A stretch of 39,018 nt of DNA from JBBECE01 sp964574935 (lineage in GTDB: Bacteria > Pseudomonadota > Alphaproteobacteria > Rhizobiales > Devosiaceae), in assembly GCA_964574935.1 (NCBI GenBank), contig CAZNOZ010000022.1, positions 1 to 39,018 on the forward strand, in the 5' to 3' direction. Made by a program: the position numbers and the translations under genes. Positions 1-7,400 of the stretch are shown in pieces. Under the pieces are notes generated by a model. The model was not told the DNA's origin and made no database searches. It was given only the letters and a program-made list of their open reading frames with translations. Each line of letters begins with the position of its first letter. The first letter of the stretch is position 1.

Positions 1-1231
1 TGATGTCCGAGATCAGCCCCGCATTGGCTTCGGCCAGCCCGATTTCGACGAGACCGTCATAGACCGACCGCAAATCGGCGATGGCGACGTGCGGCAGCAC
101 CAGATTCTGCTCGTGACTGACCCGCAATTCGTCGTAGCCGAAGCGCTCGGCGAGATCGGCGATGGCGTCCATCTGGCTTGCCGTCGCGTCCCCCGGCACC
201 CCGCCGATGGGCTTGAGTGAAACGGTCACCGACACATGGTCGGGGCGGAAATGCGCAAAGGTGTTGCGGGCGATGAAGCGGGCGTAGGCCGGCTCGGCGC
301 CGGCCGCTTCGGCCGCGATGTCGCCGCCATTGCCGGGCTTGAATTCGGGCGGCGTGAAATAGGCCGCGATGCGGTCGAGCTCGGCGGGCGGCAGGCTGAG
401 CTCGCCCCCGCGGATCGCCGCGAACTCGGCCTCGACCTGCTCGCGGATCGTCTCGATCCCTTCCTCGTGCACCAGGATCTTGATGCGTGCCTTGTATTTG
501 TTGTCGCGCCGTCCGTAGCGGTTGTAGACGCGCAGGATCGCCTCGAGCCAGGCGAGCAGGTCCGCGTGGGCGACGAAATCGGTGATCTTCTTGCCGATCA
601 TCGGCGTCCGCCCGAGGCCGCCGCCGACATAGACCGTCCAGCCGACCTCCCCGTCCCGGATGGCCGCCTTGAGCCCGATATCGTGGAACTTGATGGCCGC
701 GCGGTCCTGGGGGGCGCCGGTCACCGCGATCTTGAACTTGCGCGGCAGCCACGAGAAGTCCTGATGCTGGGACGACCATTGCCTGACGATCTCGGCGACC
801 GGCCTCGGATCGACGATCTCGTCGGCGGCGGCGCCCGCGAACTGGTCGGTGGTGACGTTGCGGATGCAGTTGCCCGAGGTCTGGATGGCGTGCATCTCGA
901 CCGAGGCCAATTCGCCAAGGATGGCCGGCACGTCGGAAAGCCGCGGCCAGTTGAACTGGATGTTCTGGCGGGTGGTGAAGTGCCCGTAGCCGCGGTCGTA
1001 GGTCCGCGCGATATGGGCCAGCTTGCGCATCTGCCGCGCGCTCAGGGTGCCGTAGGGGACCGCGATCCTGAGCATGTAGGCGTGCAGCTGCAGATAGAGC
1101 CCGTTCATCAGCCGGAGCGGCCGGAACTGGTCCTCGGTCAGCTCGCCGGCGATCCGCCGCTTCACCTGGTCGGAAAACTGCGCCGTGCGCTCGCGGACGA
1201 AGGCGGCGTCGAACTCGTCATAGCGATACAT
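1..1231 (-). CDS. cysI: Sulfite/nitrite reductase hemoprotein subunit, C-terminus cut by window edge
   Basis: Siroheme and 4Fe-4S enzyme that reduces sulfite to sulfide (or nitrite to ammonia) in assimilation. The reading frame starts at an ATG at 1231 (MYRYDEFDAAFV) and stays open to the window edge, giving about 410 residues. Visible family signatures are the first siroheme-side arginine motif TTRQNIQFNW (residues 86-95), SGNCIRN near residue 119, and the second-repeat motif LRVSHEQNLVLPHV near the end. The cluster-ligand cysteines should lie beyond the window. The start overlaps the end of the DUF2849 gene by 14 bp, so it is probably co-transcribed with cysG and DUF2849. Siroheme made by CysG is its cofactor. 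Sulfite is the likelier substrate from the neighbours, but the sequence alone does not exclude nitrite. Confidence 0.9.
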   Translation of the reverse strand, partial: MYRYDEFDAAFVRERTAQFSDQVKRRIAGELTEDQFRPLRLMNGLYLQLHAYMLRIAVPYGTLSARQMRKLAHIARTYDRGYGHFTTRQNIQFNWPRLSDVPAILGELASVEMHAIQTSGNCIRNVTTDQFAGAAADEIVDPRPVAEIVRQWSSQHQDFSWLPRKFKIAVTGAPQDRAAIKFHDIGLKAAIRDGEVGWTVYVGGGLGRTPMIGKKITDFVAHADLLAWLEAILRVYNRYGRRDNKYKARIKILVHEEGIETIREQVEAEFAAIRGGELSLPPAELDRIAAYFTPPEFKPGNGGDIAAEAAGAEPAYARFIARNTFAHFRPDHVSVTVSLKPIGGVPGDATASQMDAIADLAERFGYDELRVSHEQNLVLPHVAIADLRSVYDGLVEIGLAEANAGLISDI

Positions 1232-1529
1232 GATCGCCCTCCGCCAAAGGTTGCGGCCCCTGCCGCGGCGAAGTCGGCCCACCGGCCCGGATCTGCTCGC
1301 GAAGCCGTTGCGCGATCACTTGGCCGCCGTCCACGGAAGCGGCCTCGACCTCGACCCCGATCAGCCGGTGATCGTCCCGCGCCTTCTCGGCAAGCGCCGC
1401 GCGCTCGTCCGCTTCGGCCTCGGAGAAGACCCGCGCCAGATCGATGTCCTTGAGCCACTCACCTGAGGCGGCGAGATAAACCGTCGCCCCGGAATTGAGT
1501 TCGTTGGCCGTCAGGATCGCGCCGCTCAT
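1218..1529 (-). CDS. DUF2849 domain protein
   Basis: Small protein of 103 residues starting MSGAILTANELNSG. It belongs to DUF2849, a family of unknown biochemical role usually found beside sulfite reductase genes in alphaproteobacteria. The start at 1529 is favoured because its ATG overlaps the cysG stop codon as ATGA, a sign of translational coupling. The C-terminus overlaps the cysI start by 14 bp. It has no signal peptide, membrane segment or cysteine cluster. The N-terminal half (GATVYLAASGEWL, then an acidic stretch) resembles a small beta-rich fold. Position suggests an accessory role in sulfite reduction, but this is inference from context only. Confidence 0.8.
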   Translation of the reverse strand: MSGAILTANELNSGATVYLAASGEWLKDIDLARVFSEAEADERAALAEKARDDHRLIGVEVEAASVDGGQVIAQRLREQIRAGGPTSPRQGPQPLAEGDHVSL

Positions 1530-3007
1530 GCCACCAGCTCCGATTCGGACGGCGCCAGCGCCGCCGCGTTTTCCCAATCACCGGCCCTGACCGCCTCGCC
1601 GATGAAGATCAGCGCCGGCCCGTTGGCGAAGGCGGCGTGATTGCCGCCGAGTTCGCCCAGCGTGCCGCGCCAGGTGCGGCGGCCGTCGCGGCCGGCATTG
1701 ACGACGATCCCGACCGCCAGGTCCGGGTCCATGCCGTGGGCGATCAGTTGGCCCGAGACGCGCCCGGCGACCGTCTTGCCCATGTAGATGCCGAGCGTGA
1801 TCCCCGCTTCGGCCAGCGCCGCCCAATGGCCGAGTTCCCGGTCGCCGGCGCCGTGAGCGGTGGCGAATACCACCCCCGAGGAAACCCCGCGCAGGGTGAG
1901 CGGCGTCGCGGTGTCGGCCGCCGCCGCCAGCGCCGCGGTCACCCCCGGCACCACGGCGTAGCCGATCCCGGCCCGCCTGAGCGCCGCGATCTCCTCGCCG
2001 GCCCGCCCGAAGACCATCGGGTCGCCGCCCTTGAGCCGCGCCACCCGTTTGCCCTGCCGGGCCAGCACCATGAGAGTTGAATTGATCTTCGCCTGCGAGA
2101 CCGAATGCCGCCCCTTTGTCTTGCCGACGCTGATCCGCTCGGCATCGCGGCGGCCCATCTCGACGACCGCCTCGGGCACCAGCGCGTCATGAACGATGAC
2201 GTCCGCCGACTGCAGGATGCGCTGGGCGCGCAGGGTGAGGAGGTCCTCCGCCCCCGGCCCGGCGCCGATCAGCCACACGAACCCTTCGCCGGTCGCCCCC
2301 ACCGCGTGCGCGTCGAGCAGTCCCGCCGCCGCGCGCCGGGCCTCGTTCCCGTCGCCGGCCTCCAGGGCCCGATCCACCGGCCCGGAATCGATGAGCGCCT
2401 CGAAAAAATGCCGGCGCTCGTCGCCGTTGCGAAGGACGGAGAAGACCCGCTCGCGCAGCCCACCGGCGATCCGCGCCAGCGCCCCCAGGTGCCGCGGCAG
2501 GATCGCCTCGATCCGGGCCCTGACCACCCGCGCCAGAACCGGAGCGTCGCCTTCGGAGGTGACCGCCACGGTCAGCGGCGCCCGCTCGACGATCGCCGGA
2601 GTGTAGAAATCGCATTCCTCGGGCCGGTCGACGACGTTGACCGGGATGCCCCTTTGCCGCGCCGCCCGAACGACCAACTCGACGTCGGCGCCATCGGCGG
2701 CCTCGTCGGCTTCGGCGTCATCGGCCGCCACGAACACCAGCGCCGCGTTTTCGAGGTCCGCAACCGCCGCCGAACGATAATGGAGTGTGACGGATGATAC
2801 GGTGGATGATGCGGCGGATTTCGCGGTGGTGTTCGCGGTGAATTCCGCGGTGATTTCGCGGCTGATTCGGGGAGCGAAAAGGTGCACCTCGGCCGCCGTT
2901 TTGGCCGCCAGCCGGGCCTTGGCGAGCGCCTCGCCGCCGCCGCCCACGATGATGATCTTTTTGCCCCCGACCTTGAAGGAGACCGGAAACGTCGTCAGAC
3001 GCGCCAT
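1526..3007 (-). CDS. cysG: Siroheme synthase (precorrin-2 dehydrogenase/ferrochelatase + uroporphyrinogen-III methyltransferase)
   Basis: Bifunctional cytosolic enzyme converting uroporphyrinogen III to siroheme, the cofactor of the sulfite reductase encoded two genes downstream. The N-terminal Rossmann domain (residues about 1-220) has IIIVGGGGEALAKARLA for NAD binding and VNVVDRPEECDFYTPAIV. The C-terminal methyltransferase domain (about 240-480) has VWLIGAGPGAEDLLTL, VIVHDALV, RLKGGDPMVFGRAGEE and VVPGVTAALAAAA. At 493 residues it is a little longer than usual. The extra length is mainly a Thr/Ser/Ala-rich segment at about residues 48-73 and an acidic one near 90-105, both in the N-terminal domain. 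It starts at ATG 3007 (MARLTTFPVSFKVGG), with no clear Shine-Dalgarno sequence. Its stop overlaps the DUF2849 start. Confidence 0.93.
   Translation of the reverse strand: MARLTTFPVSFKVGGKKIIIVGGGGEALAKARLAAKTAAEVHLFAPRISREITAEFTANTTAKSAASSTVSSVTLHYRSAAVADLENAALVFVAADDAEADEAADGADVELVVRAARQRGIPVNVVDRPEECDFYTPAIVERAPLTVAVTSEGDAPVLARVVRARIEAILPRHLGALARIAGGLRERVFSVLRNGDERRHFFEALIDSGPVDRALEAGDGNEARRAAAGLLDAHAVGATGEGFVWLIGAGPGAEDLLTLRAQRILQSADVIVHDALVPEAVVEMGRRDAERISVGKTKGRHSVSQAKINSTLMVLARQGKRVARLKGGDPMVFGRAGEEIAALRRAGIGYAVVPGVTAALAAAADTATPLTLRGVSSGVVFATAHGAGDRELGHWAALAEAGITLGIYMGKTVAGRVSGQLIAHGMDPDLAVGIVVNAGRDGRRTWRGTLGELGGNHAAFANGPALIFIGEAVRAGDWENAAALAPSESELVA
2786..2872 (-). repeat. Imperfect short-period repeat inside cysG
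   Basis: On the plus strand this stretch repeats variants of 'ttcgcggtg' (for example ttcgcggtggtgttcgcggt) and 'gatgatacggtggatgatg'. It encodes the Thr/Ser/Ala-rich segment of CysG between the strand ending FAPRI and the conserved ALVFVA strand. It stays in frame and is less GC-rich than the surrounding gene. It is probably a loop expansion by slippage. Confidence 0.5.
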
Positions 3008-3236
3008 GGCTCAGCCCGAAAGGTAAAACCGCAAGTTGCAACCCCGCCAAGATACGCGACCCGCGGCCGCCCCACAAGACATTGAAATTAAATAGCTTTT
3101 ATATTTTACGCCGGGGCCGGATGCGGGCATCGCCGATCCCCTTCAGGGCGCGAAACGCGCAACAAACGCCTCAAGGCGCGCCCAACGGTGGAATCTTAAC
3201 GATTCGCGCCGCCGCCGGCGCCCGCCGACGCGCCGC
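3008..3236 (-). promoter_or_regulatory. Intergenic region with AT-rich presumptive cysG promoter
   Basis: This 229-bp gap between the ferredoxin stop and the cysG start contains the most AT-rich patch of the neighbourhood at about 3081-3110 (attgaaattaaatagctttt and onward). On the minus strand this lies 75-100 bp upstream of the cysG ATG and is the natural place for its promoter, though I cannot fix -35 and -10 boxes. A small inverted repeat GAATC-TTAAC-GATTC lies at 3191-3205. I recognise no riboswitch. Confidence 0.4.
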
Positions 3237-3557
3237 TCACGCCTGCCGGCTGGGGACGTGCACCACCAGCCCGTCCAACTCGCCGCGCACCTTGATCTGG
3301 CAGCTCAGCCGGCTGGTCGGCCTGACGTCGAAGGCGAAGTCCAGCATGTCCTCTTCCATCGCCGAGGGCGGCCCGACCATTTCGGCCCAGGCCTCGTCGA
3401 CATAGACGTGACAGGTCGCGCATGAGCAGGCGCCGCCGCACTCCGCGACGATCCCGGGCACGTCGTTGCGGATGGCGTTCTCCATGACCGTCGAGCCGTT
3501 GGCCGCCTCGACCTCGTGGGTCACCCCGTTCGCCTCGATATAGGTGATCTTCGCCAT
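3237..3557 (-). CDS. 2Fe-2S ferredoxin, adrenodoxin type
   Basis: Electron carrier of 106 residues. The cluster ligands are visible as C40, C46 and C49 (AECGGACSCATCHVYV) and C86 (RLSCQIKV), the spacing of adrenodoxin/putidaredoxin-type ferredoxins; C44 is an extra cysteine within the loop. The start MAKITYIEANG at 3557 is chosen because the family begins here; the longer in-frame extension upstream is Arg/Gly-rich and unlike any ferredoxin. Family members serve cytochrome P450s, Fe-S assembly or oxygenases. No P450 or reductase partner is in the window, so the partner is unknown. It lies upstream of cysG on the same strand but is separated by 229 bp, so it is probably a separate transcript. 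Confidence 0.92.
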   Translation of the reverse strand: MAKITYIEANGVTHEVEAANGSTVMENAIRNDVPGIVAECGGACSCATCHVYVDEAWAEMVGPPSAMEEDMLDFAFDVRPTSRLSCQIKVRGELDGLVVHVPSRQA

Positions 3558-3669
3558 GCGCCCCGACCGGCCGGCGGCCCCCCCGGCCGCGTCGTCAAGA
3601 GCCGCGCATATACCGAGGCCGCATCGGCCCCGCAAGCCGCGCCCGCCCACCGCGTCCGCTAAATCTCAC

Positions 3670-3706
3670 AAAAAAGATTAAATATATCGCCCAACTCACT
3701 GGGCGA
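3670..3706 (-). terminator. Probable intrinsic terminator of the HPt gene
   Basis: Just downstream of the HPt stop (minus strand) is a perfect 7-bp stem TCGCCCA / TGGGCGA with a 6-nt loop (plus positions 3687-3706). It is followed by an AT-rich run ending in six T residues on the transcript (plus A-run 3670-3675). The T-run begins 11 nt after the stem, so efficiency is uncertain. Confidence 0.45.
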
Positions 3707-3715
3707 ACGGCACAA

Positions 3716-4099
3716 TCAGGATTCCAGCATGTCCAGGATGAAAGCGTGCGCCTCGGCCACCGCGACCTCGAGATCGGCGAGCAGCTCGGCGGTGAGGGCT
3801 CCGTTTTCGGTGACCTGCTGCTCGGCGCGGCGCGCCAGATCCTCGATGGCGCGGGCGCCCACCCCCAGGGCCATGCCCTTGATGGTGTGCAGCGGCAGCG
3901 CCAGATCCGCCGATGATTCGGTGGACTTGACGCGCGCCACCTGCCCTTCGAGCTGCGTGTCGAAGAGCTTGAGGATCTCCAATTCCAGATCCCGATTGCC
4001 CATTGTCTGGCGGGCCAGATGCACAAGATCGATCGGCCGGCGGCGCCTGAGTTTGCCCACCTCTGAAATGGCCATGGCCGTCGCACCCGTCCCCGCCAT
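3716..4099 (-). CDS. HPt (histidine phosphotransfer) domain protein
   Basis: Single-domain phosphotransfer protein of 127 residues. The phospho-acceptor is H71 in LPLHTIKGMALGVGA, matching the HPt signature H-x-x-K-G followed by small residues. The surrounding sequence is all helical, as expected for a four-helix bundle. The start at 4099 is preferred because GGAGG lies 9 nt upstream; the longer ORF beginning at 4144 would run through the candidate promoter. A later in-frame ATG at 4075 (MAISEVGKL) is also possible. It has no kinase or receiver domain, so it would act as a relay between separate proteins. It is transcribed away from the large GPR-like gene and shares its CtrA-box intergenic region, which suggests, but does not prove, a link to cell-cycle phosphorelays. 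It does not look like the dimeric ChpT. Confidence 0.85.
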   Translation of the reverse strand: MAGTGATAMAISEVGKLRRRRPIDLVHLARQTMGNRDLELEILKLFDTQLEGQVARVKSTESSADLALPLHTIKGMALGVGARAIEDLARRAEQQVTENGALTAELLADLEVAVAEAHAFILDMLES

Positions 4100-4142
4100 C
4101 GATCGCGCCCTCCGCCGCCCCCTTCGGGCCCACTCGCCTGCC

Positions 4143-4169
4143 ATGCTAAGGCCATAGAATGAATGTCAA
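4143..4169 (-). promoter_or_regulatory. Candidate sigma-70-like promoter of the HPt gene
   Basis: On the minus strand there is a perfect TTGACA (plus 4164-4169) and a weak TAGCAT -10 (plus 4143-4148) with a short 15-bp spacer. It lies about 45 bp upstream of the preferred HPt start. The spacer is shorter than ideal, so this is tentative. Confidence 0.3.
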
Positions 4170-4221
4170 CTTAAGGCTGTCCACACCCTGCTCCGGGACT
4201 AGCCGAAGCCCGCCGATTGCG

Positions 4222-4236
4222 TTAACGATTTGTTAA
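4222..4236. promoter_or_regulatory. CtrA-type binding box TTAA-N7-TTAA
   Basis: TTAACGATTTGTTAA is a perfect match to the full CtrA site TTAA-N7-TTAA. Read on the minus strand it is followed by C, giving TTAA-N7-TTAAC. It lies 198 bp upstream of the GPR-like start at 4434 and 123 bp upstream of the HPt start, in the only intergenic space the two divergent genes share. CtrA is the master cell-cycle regulator of many alphaproteobacteria. Binding is inferred from sequence only. Confidence 0.6.
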
Positions 4237-4433
4237 GAATGAACTGGGTGATGCGCGTTGTGTATGTATAGTGGCGCGTTACCGGCGTGCGGCGGCGTGG
4301 GTAGGGGCTTGCATCGGGCTGCGTATCGTCCGGTCGTGCCGACCGGGGTCATCCCGATACGGACCGGTCTCGGCCGGGGTTGGCATGGCACACGGGCCGC
4401 ACGCAAGACCAATGTGCGGACGCGAAGGATGTA

Positions 4434-7400
4434 ATGAGTATGGCCAACAAACCCACACCTACGTCTAACGATCCGGCAACCTTGGCATTCTCTGCCGTCG
4501 AGGACGCCCTGCAGAAGCCCAAGTCCGCCGACAAGTCCGCCGACAAGGCCGACGATGTTGGCCCCTCCGGTTCCGATACCGAATCGCAGCGCAAGATGTC
4601 GCCCTCCGAACGGCTTCGGCCGCCCGATGGCGATCCCGCCGACCGCACCCGTTCGGCCGAGAAGATCGCCTCGCGCACCGCCGCCGTCGCCAACGACGAC
4701 CGCACCGTTCTTGGCTCCGGGGTGCTCTATTCGATGCAGTCGCGCCCCTCCGCGGCGCCCTTCTGGTTCGCCATTCTGGCCTCGGTCGTGTGGGCCGCCG
4801 GCCTGGCGGTCGTCGCCTGGTTCCGCTACGGCGACATCTTCACCAGTTCGGAGCGCTTCGGCGCCTTCCTGCAGACCACCGAATTCTCCGGCTTCCTGGC
4901 CGTGCTGGTACTGCCGATTCTCGGCTTCCTGGCGCTTGGCTTCCTCCTGCGGCGCGCCCAGGATCTCAGGCTCGCCGCCAATTCCATGACCCAGGCGGCG
5001 ATGCGGCTTTCGGAGCCCGAGACCACCGCCACCCAGCAGATCACCACCGTCGCCCAGGCGGTCCGCCGCGAGGTCAACGCCATCGGCGACGGGCTGGAGC
5101 GGGCCCTTTCCCGCGCCTCGGAAATCGAGGTGATGGTCCACAACGAGGTCAATTCGCTCGAGCGCAGCTATTCCGACAACGAATCGCGGATGCGCGCCCT
5201 CATCGACGATCTGTCCGGGCAGCGCGAGGAGCTGATCACCAACGCCGAGCGCGTGCGCGAGTCGGTGTCCGGCGCCCACCAGTCCTTCTCGGCGGAGTTG
5301 CAGAACGCCGCCCACACGCTGGGCGACCAAATCACCGAGATCGGCACCCAGACCGTCGTCAAGCTGACCGACAAATCCGATCAGATCACCGGCGCCATCG
5401 AGAAGATCGGGGCGCGCGTCGAGACCGCCATTTCCGACCAGACCGATTCCTTCGGCGCCACCATCGACAGCCGTCGCGCCGACCTCATGGCGGCGCTCGA
5501 CGAGACAACCGACCGCTTCTCGTCGGCCATCGAGGACCGCACCAACGCCCTGGCGGACGCGCTGGACGGCAGGTCCGGGCAGTTCATCGACGCCATCGAC
5601 CAGCGCTCGGCGCAGCTCGATTCGACCCTGACCGATCGCACCAACGAGTTTTCGGGCCTGCTCGAGCAGCGCTCCAACGCGCTCAGCGAGGCCATCGACT
5701 CCCGCACCGGCGATCTGTCGCGGGTGCTCAACGAGGGCTCGACCGCCTTCTCGATCGAGCTCGAACAGAAATCGGCGATGCTCGCCAACATCCTCAGGGC
5801 GTCCGGCGAGTCGATTCTGGTCGATCTGTCGCTCAGATCCGACGAGATCGCCGAGCGGCTCTCGAATGTCGGCCAGTCGCTTTCCGCCGACATCGTCGAG
5901 AGGGCCGACCAGGCCAACAACACGCTGGCCGGGGTGCGCGAGCGCTTCGACGAGGCCTTCGCGATCCAGGCCAACAGCCTCGACAGCCGCGTCCAGTCGG
6001 CGCTCATCGAGATGACGGGCACCCTGGACGAGCACACCGAGCGGGCCCGCGAGCTGTTCCTGTCGGCCGGCACCGATACCCTGAGCCATCTGTCGTCCCG
6101 GGTTCTCGAAGTCACCGGCGAGATCGATTCCCGCGTCGAGACAATGGATTCAATCGTCGGCGAGAAGGGCGGGCGGCTCATCAGCACGCTCAACCAGCAT
6201 CAGACCGCGCTCACCCAGAACGCCAATCTGCTGGAGACCGCCCTGACCGAGAAGTCCGAGCAGCTCGGGCGGATGATGACCACTCACACCCGCACCTTCG
6301 CGGATGCCTTCGTCAGTTCCTCGGAGAACTTCCAGCAGCGCGTCGATGCCTCCCTGGCGCAGGTGACCGACGCCATGGATTCGAGGACCACCCAGGTCTC
6401 CACGCTCATCGAGCAGAAGGTCGCGGAGGTCAACGACAGCCTCGGGCGCGGCATCGACGAGGCGGTCTCCCGCATCACCGACGCCGAGGAAGGCGTCTCC
6501 GCCAAGGTCTCCGAGGCCGCCACTTCAATCGAGTCCTCCGTCAACACGCTGGAGACGACGGTCGAGTCGGCGATTTCCAGTTCCACCGACAGCCTCGAGA
6601 AGAACGCCTCCTCGCTCGCCGACCGGGTCGACGAGCATCTGGGCGCCGTCGAGCAGCGGCTCGACGACAGCGTCCGCCGCGTCACCCAGACCGTCGACTC
6701 CAAGCTCGGCACGCTGCCCGAGGCGATCACCGCCCGGGTCGACATCTCCGCCGAGCGCCTGGCCTCCCTGCACGAGGCGATCAACTCCACGATCGGCACC
6801 TCGATGCGCGATCTGGAGTCCGGCGCCGACCGCATCGAGGTCACCCTCGCCGAGCGCGTCAGCGGCCTCGCCGGCTCGCTGGCAACGGACGTCGAGAAGG
6901 CCTCCCACCGCATGGACTCGGTGGTGCGCGAATCCATGGAGCAGCTCACCGGCGCCACCCGCACGATCGAGGATCTGGTGGGCACCAAGGCCCCCGCCAC
7001 CGGCGAGGAACTCGCCCGCCGGGCGCAGGCCCTGCACCAGCTGCTGGCGGGCCAGACCGACGCCTTCACGACCCTCATCGACGAGAAGACGAACGCCATC
7101 AATCAGACGGTGGACGCGCATTCGCAGGCGTTCAACGACCTGGTCGACGAGAAGTCGGCGCAACTCGACGCCAATCTCAAGAGCCACGGCAACATCCTGC
7201 GCGCCGCCCTCGAGCTGACCGCGACCGAGGCCGAGGAACTCATGTCGACCTCGACCACCCGCATCACCTCCGAGGTCGCCGAGGCGCTCGACAAGCTCAA
7301 CCAGTCCAACCGGCTCCTGCAGGACGTGCTCGAAGCCTCCACGGGCAGCCTCGCCGAGCTCGAATCGAGCGTCGGCAAATACACGATGGACTACGCCCAG

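Noticed and set aside
3008..3236. Riboswitch upstream of cysG
   Set aside because: No conserved cobalamin or SAM riboswitch core could be recognised.
4380..4433. N-terminal extension of the GPR-like protein from a TTG
   Set aside because: A better AAGGA ribosome site precedes the ATG at 4434/4440, and the extension has no family likeness.
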